DNA from: Diprion similis
Taxonomy: Eukaryota > Arthropoda > Insecta > Hymenoptera > Diprionidae
Reading direction: 5' to 3'
Assembly (NCBI RefSeq): GCF_021155765.1
Contig: NC_060107.1
Span: 14,866,501 to 14,930,500 of the forward strand
Length of the DNA: 64,000 bases
Positions 47,261-59,839 of the stretch are shown piece after piece. The first letter of the stretch is position 1. Each line of letters starts with the position of its first letter. The translations under genes and the position numbers were made by a program. A model generated the notes under the pieces. The model was given only the letters and a program-made list of their open reading frames with translations, was not told the origin of the DNA and did no database searches.

Positions 47261-50200
47261 AACCTGTGCGAATCGTGATGGGAGGCTTTAGTTCCGATAT
47301 CTGACCATAGAGGCGCGTAAAAATGTCGCACATTCTACCGCGCATTGATCCCGCCAACCACAGAGCATAACTCTAATAAACCGGCATTTTTTCAAAGTAC
47401 TTCGTGAGTCAACGCATGATGTTTCAAAAATCCAACCGTATTTACGGCTGTTGAAGTTCAATTGAAGAACATTCGAAATTGTCGTTAACGGTTGGATCGA
47501 ACGTTGAGTGATTGACGAAAATGACTTATATTTCAGCCGGGGTTCAGTTCGTGAGAATATAGCGAAGAATAATCGGTTTCCTCTTGATTGAGCAAACTTG
47601 AATTATTATTAGATGACTTTCCTATCATCGCATGATTCCCGAACTCATCCTTGGTGAAAATTATTTTCAGAAGGTTGGAGGAATATCAACGAATTCACTC
47701 AGAATGCGAATTTCTAACAGTTTCTGTTTTTATCCTTCTTTTTTTTTAATATTCTCTGATCGATTCTCATAATTTCTATGAATTTAGCTGAAACAATTCA
47801 GTTTTTATGCAGATAAATAATTTCAACAAATTTAAGGATAAACTTTGATATTTCTTAAATATTATTAAAAAGTTGTCATAAGTTTAGTTTTATTGAAAAT
47901 ATAAACACTTACCGAGACACGTACAGATTTTTTCAGTTCTATTTCGGAAACGACAATCTCAATTATTGCTCAAAAATTTTTGCGCTTTCTCAGAAATCGC
48001 GTAGATAATCAAATTGTAGAATAGCGGGAATTGTATGGGAAAAACCTACGCATTGATTTCGAATGAAAATAAATTTGTCACAATAATACGGAACTTTCCA
48101 TTAATCGCCATACAAAAAAGCGATATGTAAAAAATACAACATTGACCGACCAAAAGATTGATAAAATGCGATTTATTCCAATGCAAAATATTGGTAAATT
48201 CATATTCAACGTAAAAAGTTTTATAGTTCGAATCGCGTGGATTCAATTCATGATACTTGTTCTTTCTTGTACAGTTGCGGAGCTGCTTTGTGTTGAGAGT
48301 TTAAAAAAAATATCATCTTTTTTTTCACCTAGGTGCCCCCCCCCCCCTCACGAAAGCATTGGTTGCATTGGCATACTACGCTACTAGGAATGAAGTTCTG
48401 AAAAACATGAGTTTCCTTAAGAAATTGGTGCAATAGTTTACCTCCAACTCGACCAATTGGTCATAATTTATTTTTATGTAATTTTTCAATATTATTAATA
48501 TAAAATGAAATTTCAAAAGAATATGAGTTATTTACAGAAATTTTCTAGAATTTTTGTGAAAACCCTCAGACGTTGCCAGGATAATTCAAAATTTTATAAA
48601 TTTAATAATAGGGAATTTTTGTCAGAACTTTCCGGTGACATAGTATACACCTGAGAAATTTTTGAGAAGTTTTTTCATCTCGTTGAAGCGGTTTGGAACT
48701 ATGCCACTAAGTTAACTTGCAAACTGAGGATTGAACTTCCCAACATCAGCAAATGTGTATATTTAATATAGTAACCACATACATAATAATTGCATCATTA
48801 TATTGTAGATTTATACTTAAACTTTAACAGGGTAATAATTTCAACATGGTTACTGAGTTATCACCTCATTACAATTAAGTAGTGAGAAATCGATTTAACG
48901 TTGTAATATAATATAATTTATTGTACTGACGAAGTTATTGCAGAAATGCGGATCACTATATTTAAATTTATTGTACGTACTATAAGCGCGTTTTCTAAAA
49001 ATTGGGCATATCCGTAAATATTATTCACTCCAAATATCTAACAGTGTGTAATAACGACGCACCGCCCTTGGAATCTACTGATCAATGAAGAATTCGGATT
49101 ATTGGAATAATTTGTTTTAATCTATGTACATGTCAGGGATCAACCCTGTTCTACTTATCCGCTAATATGAAAGATCTTTTGATATTTCAGGATTTATTCT
49201 CATATCTTTAAACATCCAGAAAAAAGTCGAATTGACTGAAAACCTCTTTGAAACCGTTAGTACATTGGCTTATTTCTCCAAGTTTTCAATAAATAATGTT
49301 TTTACAACGACCATGAAGAAAAAAATTAAACAAGTAGCTGCACTCCTTATTAAGTTTGACTGTTCTATTGAGACGATTAGCTGACTCTGTTTCTTGTCTT
49401 GATTAAAAATTATTTGACCACAGCCATCTTTCAAAATTGATGATAATCACCTTTTTTTGTTTTATATTTTCATCATGCAAACCGCTCGTATAAACCGAAT
49501 AGACAAGCTCAACAGATTAAAAATAATACACAACATAATATATTAGTTAATAAATACCTAATTGATCTATGAATATGTAGGTACTAGACCAAATAAATGA
49601 AATAGAATAAAGCAATAATTTGGAATTCGAGCGTTGTTTGGGTTTGAAAAAAATTCAAAACTACAAATCTGCGACACTTATTGAGTTCTCGATTAATTGG
49701 TACAATACGCATTGTTGCTCGTTAGCCACGCAGGCACTATGCCAAAGTCTTAAAACTATTTATCTGAATATTATACAACAATTGGTAACTTCAAAACATA
49801 TTTGCAGTTGAACTAAGCATCGGGCAGTCACCATTCTCAAATCTATTGTAATCTCAATACAGTAGTTATTTGGAAGACAAACAGCTGTGTTGTTCAATTT
49901 CTTGATATCTCTACTGTAACAAAGTTAGAATCCGTTAGAATCCGTTAGAATTTGAATTTTCAAGCCAAATTAGAAAATCTGAAAGAAATTTAGAGAATTA
50001 TAGAAAATTATAAGGATTTTGAAATTTTGTAAAGAGTGATCCCTTCACTGCTCAAAATATTATTAATTTCGCCTAGAAATTTTTGTAAATTCTTCTGAAA
50101 CTTTTCAGAGAACCACGAAAAATCTGGCGGAATAAATTGAGTCGTTACAATAGTGAATAATTATTTGACTTTGAAGCCAATGAGAAAATCATTTTTTGAA

Positions 50201-50569
50201 AGATTGACTCGGATTTTTAAAAGTAGCCTAAAAATTCGAACTTCATTGGCTTCTAAATTCGGAATGGTAGATGATATTAAGAACCAATAGAATACGGATG
50301 TATGTATTTGAGAATATTACCATATAGTGAAGTCACAATAAAATTTGTTATGTTGAAAGTCCGACGCTCGGTGAAACCACTTAGAATTCTTCATTATAAT
50401 ATAGTACATCAAATAGTAACTGAGTGCCTCTTCAGGGTTTTACAATAATATTGTAAATTTTTTTGGATTAAAAAAAGTGGATAACAATTCCGACAACCTT
50501 CTCTTCTATTTTTTTATCGAATTTCAAACTGTTGTAACAGTTGAAGATATAGACAAGCAGTATTACTTA
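47261..50569. other. Intergenic region RpL41-EndoB
   Basis: About 3.3 kb of AT-rich DNA with no recognised gene. Notable items are a run of 13 C at about 48335-48348, a short tandem triplet of GTTAGAATCC units at 49924-49951, and a segment near 47930-48000 resembling 56535-56605, probably a diverged interspersed repeat. EndoB 3' UTR should occupy the right end. Confidence 0.4.
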
Positions 50570-53500
50570 TTAGGAAGCTACAATTGGTTCCAGAAAAGCC
50601 TTGGGTACTTTGCCTCGCTGGTTGCCTCTAACTCCCATCAGATAATCTCCGTCCCCAGGAATCTTAGACACACAAATCACCTGAAAAATCAAAACCAATT
50701 ATCTATTTTAGCGGAAAGTGGCGCAGAAACGATATCAACTACTTGACCTAATTTTTTCTCAAGATTCGACTCTGCACCACATAAATAAATAAATTCAGAA
50801 AAAATGATATAGGATTAATAAATTATTAGTAGAGGTACTCAAAGTTTGGGAATAGTAGATACAGGTGATCAGATCAGAATGTTGTAAAACTGAAGTTTAT
50901 TTAAATTTTATTGACTACACGTTTAGTGTAATAATAATAATACTAATAATAATCGTAATAATAATAATAATAATAATAATGATAATAATGATAATAATAA
51001 CATATGGCAAATGTATATTTTTTAAATATAAACATATGCATAAATATTACAAAATACAAATTAGAAGTTCGACGTGTGTAATAAATGAATGTTTCTGAGG
51101 AAAAAAAAAGAACAACAAAAACGTTGTTACATCGAACGATTATGTTCATCGCTCGAAAAACGAATACAACAACTATAACATTATAATATGTACCCTAAAA
51201 TAATATTTATACCATGCATTTTTTTGTAGTAAGTATAAATCGCCCTATATATTACAGAAATGGTAGTTCAGTATTATTATTGTATAATTCTTTACACTTT
51301 TGAGTATTTCACTGTTTAGCTACGTGTTTCCACATCTGCCGAACGATAATTGTAAAATTTCATCTCTCAAAAAAAAAAAAAAAAAAAAAAGGTCGACTCT
51401 CCATGTAGAAAAAATAATATATTGCTTGACAGTAATCGCACGGATTACAATGACAGTGCGTATTCAAGATATTTTGAAACAACGTGAAGAGAGAATAATC
51501 CTACAGTATTAGGAGTTCACGCTCCAAGAATCAGCGACGCTTGATATACAAAAATTAGGACAAATTCTAAAGTCAGTTGAAGGCAAAGAGGATGCAAAAA
51601 CGAGAACAGTACCCAGAATCCCTCTTAGTGTTGCGTAAAGTAACAACCCGTTTGAATTTATATTGAAAACTAGCTGATTACTGGAACTGCGCCAACAAAA
51701 TGTGCAGCTTTCCGCAAGCTATATTCTGTCAGAAGCCAAACCTGGGGCTGATTAGATCTCAAACCTGTTTACCTCATCTTGCATCAGGCTCAACTCGCTC
51801 GGATCCCTCGCATCGTAGTCACAGATCACTCGAGCTCGATCCTGGCCGTTCTCCGCCGGTGCGGAAGGAGATGGTGGGGTGGACGGGTGGAAGGTTGCTC
51901 CGGACATGCTGGGAGATGGAGGAATAATGAGTTTCATTTTGTACTGAACTGCGCTTCGGAACGCCGAATAAAATGAAATAGCTGTTGTCTGTCGAGTTCT
52001 GCATAAGTAAGGGTACTAAATACAAGACAAAGCATCCAAAATGTGAAATCAAAAGTACTTAGACTTGTATTTGATCATTGGAATGGCGGGGGCTACTGAA
52101 ATTTTGAATGTAAAATACATTGAAAGTTTCTTAATTATTCCTCTTTTTTTTATAAACTAAAATGGAAAAATCAATTTGATTCTAGAGAACAATGTTTATA
52201 TTTCCAACTAAATGTAGGAGCAAAACAATTTTTAATGAGCAATTAAGCTATAAATAGTATGGTTTTGTGAAATAGAAGAGAGTTTTGAAATTCTATATAT
52301 TTCTTTCTTTTGTTCCTATTAGTTAAATTGCAAGTATAAACATTGTTCTCAAGTATCAAATTAATTTTTTCAGTCTATTTTAGTTTATGAAAAAAGAAAT
52401 GAATATCCTGTTTCGATCCGATTTATAATTTTTTGACCTCATTTTACTTGTTGACGAGATTCCTGGAAATAACCTGGAAAATATTTAAGAAATCTAACGT
52501 TATAGTGCAGTTATAACGCGCAATTGGAATTGTTGATGTTTTTATCTGGTCTGGAGTTAATTATTGAAATCTTTTTCTGCAGTTAATCTATGATCTTTAT
52601 CATGAACAACAGTTTCCAAAACACATCAACGTCTCATAATTGTCACAAATTGTTATATCATTTAGTGGAATTCAAATTTGCTCAGTTTCATATCTGTTAC
52701 ATAGAAGGGATATTGTAGAATGTTTATCAACGATTGTTAGCACAAATAACACTGCTGAAAATTTTTGAAACGATTCACATGGTATAGTCTATTCATCCTA
52801 AAATTCTTAAGCTCATTCGATCGAATTATGAATTAATTTGCTATAATTCGAACTTTTTAAAGCTTGGTTTGGTGTTTGGACATTATATTTAATCTGAGAT
52901 TTCAATATTCTTATAGCATTAAAACATTCTTTTCTGGTATTTAAATGTAGCTTTATTATTGTATATTATTTTATCAAGACTGATCACAATGTGTTGACGA
53001 ATGGGACAAAATTCCGTTTGAATCGAAATTTCAAACACTTCTAGTGCACTGGTTTCTAGGCCTCCTTACCCCGTTTTTAAGTAAGTTCCAAACCCAACAT
53101 GTCAAGTGTATCTAAGAAAATTTTCAATGTTACCATGCACGTGCAAAGGGAATTCTAAAAATCGTTCGTAGCTGCACGATGGGATAGAAACAATATCTCA
53201 GCTATGTTTCATAATACGACATAATTATTAACCATGCTCTATAATTTAGAATGCTTATATTACACAACAAGTAGACGTATATGATATTAATATAAACAGA
53301 AAGGAAAGTTTAGTAGTTCAATAATTAGTTTGGTTAGTTACTTAGTTAGCGTTAGTAGTTATACTTATACATATCTGACTAGAGAATACCAGCAAAGAAC
53401 AGATCTCGAAACATATCATAGTTCAAAGAAATTCGAACTTGAACATGAATTTGAGTATCGTCGTCAAGAAGAAGAGGAGCGATGGGTGGAAAGTAGGATT

Positions 53501-56500
53501 CAAGTGAATAGGCTGACTTTCATCAGCATTAGACTTTTGTCACGTCGGTGTCAAAAGAAGCGGTAACATAGTCGGATCCTGCCAAGGACTGGTGATAGGC
53601 GGGTGAACTTTGGACCTGGGGAGGGGAAGGAGCAGTGGGATGAGAAAGCTCAGTAACTTCCTCGCCGTTGACTCGTAGAAGAGGACTCGGTTGCCGTGCC
53701 CTGGAATCCCAATCATGCAAGCAAAGATAGTAAGAAAAGCAGGTAGGGCAGAATAGAGAAATGCTCTGCAATAAAGCACAATTATCAAAGAATACTACAC
53801 ATCGACAACAGCAATCACCACCACACACAGTTAAGCTGAGTCTACATGTCTAGACGGTTACACATTACAGGGCTCCTTATCCATCGGTGAGCCAAACTAA
53901 ACAAAATATGTACCTATGCACTGTTTTTCAAGTTTAACTGTTTGCGTAACATGAAAAAAATGACCATGAAGATTTCTGAATCTGGAAAAATGAACTTTAG
54001 CAAGCCGTAACTTCTAAACGATTATTCCGAGAGCAAAGTTTAATGTAACTTTTTGCTTCCTCATTCGATTGTCTAGTGGCTATATTATTTGTTTATCAGT
54101 TTTTTTTTTTCAATTTTAATGAAGCAATACAACAAACTTTGCGTCAGTCTAAAAAAATACAGTTACTAGATAATTGAATGAGAAAAGAAAAAGCCTCACA
54201 TAATTTTGCTCTCAGAATGATTGGTCGGAAACTACAGCTTGTTAAAGTTCATTTTTGCAGATGCAGAAATTTTTATGGTCATATAAAAATTTATAAGCAG
54301 GAGTGACTAATTTGGACAAATTTCATTACGAACGTAATGACAAATTTATTATAACTAACTTGAAATATTTTACAACTAAACGGGTGAAGGAGCGGCTGAA
54401 ATCTAAAACAGTGACCAATCCTTCAGGAGCCCTGAGAAATTTTTACAATTAGGTGGCTAATACTTTTCCATATTTCAAAGTTCGAATAAATTTTTTAAAC
54501 AACACTTACACTAATCAGGAAAATATCAGGACTCCGAATCATGGATTCCGCTGACAATTCTAGTTGTATTTTTTCGGCCTAAAATATGAAGCACCTAATG
54601 TGTACTTTCAGCTAATAGGCTTTTCTCAGCACAAATTTCAACAGATCAGGGTACTCGTTTGTCGTAGTCGCATGAACTTTGGCATTTTTTAACACTCCAG
54701 GAATGCATGCTCGGGGTAGTAAAGTTAAAATTAAGCATCCAGGTCGTCGAATGTTTGTAGTTATTTTGAGACCTGAGGTCGGATCCCACGAATAAAACTT
54801 CATCAAAGAATAACGAATAATTAATGTTCATGTCAAAAGGACAGAACAGGTTCCGTTTGTCGTAGCTTGTCACTCATTGGACTGCTAATATAATCGATTG
54901 TAACCGAAATGAAGAAAGGCCTATTAGATGAAACTACGTACGACAGGTTTCATATTTTAGGACAGGTAAACGACTCTAGAAATTTGCACCGAATCCACGA
55001 TTCAAAGATCTGGTACTTTCATTGTAAGTGAAAATACTATTACTCAAGACTTTTTCAAGATTCCATCGTTTCTCACCCCCAAAGATATAATTACAGATGA
55101 AATAATATTTTCGAAAAATTATCTGCATCAATGAGGAATAATTTTACTAAACTTCGTCCAAATTTACTCACTCGGATCACCACAAAGTGGGATAGCTGCG
55201 TGAGAAACAAGCAAATAGTATCAAATTACCCCAAAAGATATCGATAGATAGTGAATAACAGAATTTGCCATTAATATTCGTGTTTCCCACGCTCGGATAG
55301 TAATCATACTCGAGAAGTGTTTGCGCAGATATAACAGCACTCACCCAGCCAGTTCTCGCTGCAAGTCTTGCATCGCTGCGTGACACTGAGCATAATGGCG
55401 AGCCTGCGCCTCAACAAACTCATGGAGACAGCGAAGGTGGCCTGCCTGCGAACTCGATACTCCTTCCAACAAGAACTTCGTGATCTCAGATTGCCGATCG
55501 AATTCGGACTGCGCTACTCTCAGCTCTCTTTCTGCCTGGGGTCAGGAAAATACAGGCAATACGTTAAAACTGTGTATTGGTATTCAAAATCACATATATT
55601 TACTGACTTAATCACCGATTGACATTTTTCTCAGGATGATGAGCATATATATGTGATATATCTGTATTTTTTTTTTCTGAAAGTAATGAGTAGGCGTTGA
55701 TCAAACTTGACCACAGCTTACATTGAATTTCTCAAATTGCAACTAGGATGTGTTCTTACAATTTCAACACAACGCAAAATTAATGACTGTAAAGCATGAC
55801 AGTGTGATACGGGAAGTTGACACGATATTTAACATTAATTGGTTTATCTCACTGAAATGTTTCCCTCGATTTTATTGGGTCGTTTAAAATTTTTTAAAGA
55901 AAAAGAAAAGACATTTAGCTACATAAAGATGAGAAAAGCAAAAGCCATTTTGGTAGATTAGTAGGAAGTTATAGAAGGCTTTGTGGAAAACAAAACAATC
56001 TATGTTAAAAACGATTGAATGAAACGTTTGAAAATACGTAAATATCTGGAAATTATGTTTCTCAAATCCTGTTTACAGTTAAATTGTGATAAAACACTAA
56101 TGGAGACTTGTATCACGCTGGAATATTATAATGATGAACATAGCAGTGAAATAATCACTTGGTGAATACCTGATCGAGTAAAACTTCAGGAGAAACGCCA
56201 GATTCCTATGAGAAGCAGCATTGCAGTGAACGAAACAAAGCACAGAATGGATTTAGGTTTAATAGACAATTCTACAGAATATTTTTGCAGTGATTCATTC
56301 TTTCATATTAATAATACTTACGCTCTGTTGACCCAGCATGCTCCTCGCCTTTCGAACTCTATTTTTAGAGGCATCCAAATCAAGCCTGAAAATCATGAAA
56401 TAGCATAATCATGTTTAGTGCCATTTATGACAGTCATTCCCGATTCTTGGGCGAAAATTATTTCCAGAAACTTCGCGAGTTCATCATAATACTAGTTTTG

Positions 56501-58125
56501 TTGAAAATATTCCTTTGCAATCAAAATTTCGAATGTTTCAGCTAAATTTCAGAAAAAATAATCTCAACTGTTGCCTAATAATTTCTAATTTCTTTCAGGA
56601 AATCATTCAAGCCTTCCACAATGATATATTGTCAGTGAATACACAGAAACATCAAAACTCGGATTTTCTCATATTTGAGATATAGGATCGAGTTCTGAAA
56701 GAATATGATTTTTCTCTATAAATTGAACCAATTTCACATACAACTCAAATTGATCGGAGATAGTCAATAAGACAAAAACTCGCAGTTCTTCGGTTGTCAA
56801 TACAAAAAAAATTTGCACAAAAACATGAGTACTTTCCAGGAACTCTTAGGATTCCCTGGAATCCCAAAACTTTTGCAGAAGTATTTAATACAAAACCTTT
56901 TTCAGGACAGTTGTAAAGCATAGTACAAGTACATTTCTGAGAAAATTCAAGAAAAAAAAAAAAAAAATTATCAGAAGTATCTGGAATTAAAAAAAAAAAA
57001 GTCAACTGCGTTACCGTTTGCTTTCTAGAATTGTTCGCTCTTTACTGATAGTCTTCATCTCTCCATCCAAAAACTTCCTCAACGGTTGAACATAGCAGTT
57101 AGCCGCTGTGCCGATGAAGTCTCTCTCTATCTGTCCTAATTTCTGTTGGCATTGCCCGACTTTGATCAATGCACCACCTGTAATTCATGACTGAATTAAT
57201 AACAAGCTGCTATCACTCCAATAGCTGAAAAATGTGAGTGTAAAAGTCCTCCGAGTTTTGCGGACGAGCCAGCGAATCAAAGTTTTACGCGGAGAAGAAA
57301 TTACAAGTTTTGATGAGACGCACCATAAGCAGTACCAGGACCGAAGTCATTCCCAGCTTCGATCATGTCAATGCCAACATATTCCAAGTTGCTGAGTCGG
57401 TTTGGTTTTTTCTTGTCTATTTTTTCAAAGAAAAAATCCTCGATTCTGTTGCCTGTGGAAAGAAATAGTTGTGCCAACTTTGTTTACAATGTTTCGCAAC
57501 TTCAAGGAGTCTGATCCTGCAAGTTCGGTACAAGATTTTCTTGGCCAGATAAAATATCAGTGGTGTACCTGGATTTGGTGTGAGCATTGCTTCCGTATTC
57601 TTGAGTATTTTCTCTGTCCAAGTTTTGGTTGCATCTGCTCTGTCAGCGAGGAATTCAAAGTGAGCATCAAGCTCAGTTTTCTCGGACGTTCCAAGCTTCT
57701 CTTCGGTGAGCTAAGAGCAATCGGATATAAATTTGTCATAGATGAGTGATGATGATTACAATAACGATAGTAGCAAGAGTCGCAATAATAACAATAGCAA
57801 TGATAATGACGACGTTGTTGATGACTGTATGACAATCGGGTAACTTGATTATGCATGGAAACTGCAACTAGCACAAATCGATGTAGGTAAAAAGATGATC
57901 AAAGACGTGAATGCTGTTCGCGTGGTTGGTGATTTATGACAAAATGTCAGAAGTGACAGCAAAGTTTCACTCCGTAGCTCTAATTTGTCAATTTGATCTA
58001 TTTATTTATTTTTTGAACTGTGAATTGGACGGAACGTGTGACGTTGGTGTCGTTTTTCCTACCTGCACAACTCTGCTGAGCGCGGTTCCAGCATCTTTAA
58101 CTAATTTTTTAACGTTGAAATCCAT
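50570..58125 (-). CDS. EndoB: Endophilin B (N-BAR and SH3 protein)
   Basis: Endophilin B (SH3GLB/Bif-1 family) senses and makes membrane curvature in autophagy, mitochondrial dynamics and endosome traffic. Minus-strand exons: 58125-58063, 57710-57569, 57452-57324, 57177-57015, 56385-56322, 55535-55345, 53700-53544, 51943-51773, 50680-50570; 1,128 nt, 375 residues, all phases agree. The N-terminal amphipathic helix is MDFNVKKLVKDAGTALSRVV. The BAR domain follows (LTEEKLGTSEKTELDAHFEF, EAGNDFGPGTAYGGALIKVG, LDLDASKNRVRKA, ELRVAQSEFDRQSEI, GHLRCLHEFVEAQ). A Pro/Ser linker leads to SH3 at about 318-373 (VICDYDARDPSELSL, then GDGDYLMGVRGNQRGKVP and the AFLEPIV end). The exon 7 donor (GAC|GTGACA) is the least certain border. 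B rather than A type is shown by the start and the exon 3-5 sequences. Confidence 0.94.
50931..51001. repeat. AAT/GAT microsatellite in EndoB last intron
   Basis: An imperfect AAT run with GAT interruptions, inside the intron between EndoB exons 8 and 9. The poly-Ile (+) and poly-Tyr (-) frames across it are artefacts. Confidence 0.9.
51369..51390. repeat. Poly-A run of 22 in EndoB intron
   Basis: Twenty-two uninterrupted A bases. It could be the tail of an old retroposed sequence, but no identifiable body precedes it. Confidence 0.8.
52100..52400 (+). mobile_element. Interspersed repeat copy 2 (MITE-like, EndoB intron)
   Basis: Same orientation and order of blocks as 24450-24800: TATAAACTAAAATGG at the left, ACAATGTTTATATTTCCAA in the middle, and TTTTAGTTTATGAAAAAA at the right. 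It is slightly shorter (core about 250 bp against 290 bp). The inverted ends are again recognisable. Confidence 0.6.
53529..53700 (-). other. EndoB: EndoB exon 7 read-through: possible SH3-less C-terminus
   Basis: If the modelled donor at 53544/53543 is not used, the frame continues VTKV and stops at TAA 53531-53529. This would give a 286-residue protein with N-BAR and Pro/Ser linker but no SH3. The donor used in the main model (GTGACA) is weak, which makes alternative processing plausible; a 5'-ward alternative is CAG|GTCCAA. Confidence 0.35.
53955..54286. mobile_element. Long-inverted-repeat MITE-like element in EndoB intron
   Basis: Two arms of about 120 bp (about 53958-54078 and 54165-54284) are diverged reverse complements. 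The left arm starts ATGACCATGAAGATTTCTGA and contains AAAAATGAACTTTA.CAAGC and GAGAGCAAA; the right arm ends ..AAATTTTTATGGTCAT. The centre is AT-rich and encodes nothing. It differs in sequence from the foldback at 2040-2345. Confidence 0.65.
54290..55344. other. EndoB intron 6 remainder
   Basis: Apart from the MITE-like element to its left, this part of the intron between exons 6 and 7 shows only a short repeated phrase CGTTTGTCGTAG (near 54656 and 54857) and no coding content. Confidence 0.4.
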
Positions 58126-59839
58126 TGTTTCTACGTTTGAAAATCAATTTGTTATTATTATCACTATAATATCTGCAGAAGCAGCCTGGACGTGACTTAT
58201 TATATCGTGTATCCGTATGCATGTAATCCATGTAATATAGTGCATACACTATCGATCCACAGTTAGTCATTCCACCGTAGGGAGCACCACTTGCCAGAGC
58301 TGGGCTAGCACCATAGCATATAAGAATTCAGAAGGCTGGATTTTCACGGACGTCAAATTGACGCGGCAGCGCCACGACGTCGGCGGCAATGAGACGCTCA
58401 TGAAAATGGTACCGACGCAATAGTTAGAATACCATACATATATATGCAAAATACCGCCAGCCTGGACTGCGTGATTAAAGTCACGTTTAAGTCGATGAAT
58501 CTCAGGGTGCGTTTCGATATTAGGTCCCAGAGCTGTCAACGATCGTTTATCTCTTTTGCGCTCCCGAGTTCGTGCTCTGCCTCTGTCCTAGGGAATTTTT
58601 AGTGCTGCCAGCTAATTTTGGAATGTACCCTGAGCTCCTGAGTTAAATTTTATAAACGAAGATTTTGAAAATATAGGATTGTTAATTGGAGGTGTGAACA
58701 AACGATGACAATGAAAATGCAAGAAGGAGATCGAATAAAACGGAAGCAGTTTTTCAAAGTAAGAAAAAAATCTAACTGATTCTTTGTGTTCCAGAATCGT
58801 GCATTCGTGCATGATGAAAGATGCCTTTTCATACGTGTATTACCGCCTAATCCATATCGTCTATACTGAAAATATTGCAGTGTGGTCAGGGCCTGTCTTC
58901 TGAACAATAAACGATAGTAAAAATGAGATCAAAACTTGAATCATTTCAATGCATTACATGAATTACGATTCTAAATTAATAAAAATAAATTAGATTTTTG
59001 TCCTCGAATAGCTATACTCAGGGAGCTTATAGACGAGCTTTGTGCGATACGCTGCGAGCAACGTATCAAAACTTATGCGGTTGGAAAATATCAAATTTTC
59101 ACCGGATGTTCAAAGAAGTGAAGAAGAAAAATCACAAACTCACAGCTACAAAATTGCAGTTCCAATTTACGCAGTGTACCTTAGTTCTAGTACAAGTGTT
59201 TAGGTGTCAGTGTATACTATTTTATCGAGTATCCGGATTGAATGATTCTAATATATTATACTAGTACATTATAGTAATAATGATATAAAATGACAATAAT
59301 TACTATAATAATATACTCGTTGTTATAGTTAGTATATTATTTTCAATAGTACTGGAGTTCAAGACAAAAAAAAGCAGTACAATAAACGAACATTACATAA
59401 GGAGTCTGACTACTGAACTTATGAGGAAAAAATACTGCGATATATATTGTATAAAGGAGACTATAGTCAAGGTTGTATCAGACGGTTATGATTGTGATTT
59501 GTGAGCACAATTTCGGTTCCAGCGTGAGTACGAGTGCGGTGCACCGTTGCAGAATTTGAGACGTAGAAATTGTATTGTTACTATTTTGTGTAGCATAAAA
59601 TCAAATAGTTGACGCCAACATGAATTTCTCGGTTTTTTCTGCGTATCTTCTGAGGTATTGATCAGAAAATGTTCCACATATCTTTTTTGCGATGCTTGGA
59701 TCCAGATTAGTTGGAAAAGGAGTATTTTTAACTGATTGTGAGAACAGAAGTGTTCTGTTCAAAAGAAAGGAAGGTTCGACCACTTCGGTTTCTTTCGGTG
59801 CAGTCTTGGTGAATTTGTGAAAATACTCGAATCGATCTG
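58126..59839. other. EndoB upstream region and satellite-array flank
   Basis: The first few hundred bases should hold the EndoB 5' UTR and promoter; a GC-richer segment at about 58260-58420 is the best candidate. No further gene is seen. Near 59020-59080, a short stretch (CTGCGAGCAACGTATCAAAA) resembles part of the satellite unit, a likely decayed outlier. Confidence 0.4.

Noticed and set aside
47130..47357. 75-codon minus-strand frame with protein-like composition
   Set aside because: It covers the RpL41 promoter and 5' UTR and overlaps the RpL41 start codon in another frame; no homology recognised.
50865..51149. Poly-Ile and poly-Tyr frames on opposite strands
   Set aside because: Pure translation of an AAT/GAT microsatellite.
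53540..53788. Alternative hydrophobic frame across EndoB exon 7
   Set aside because: The phase from exon 6 (GCT GG|G) selects the Pro/Ser linker frame; the hydrophobic frame is a shadow.
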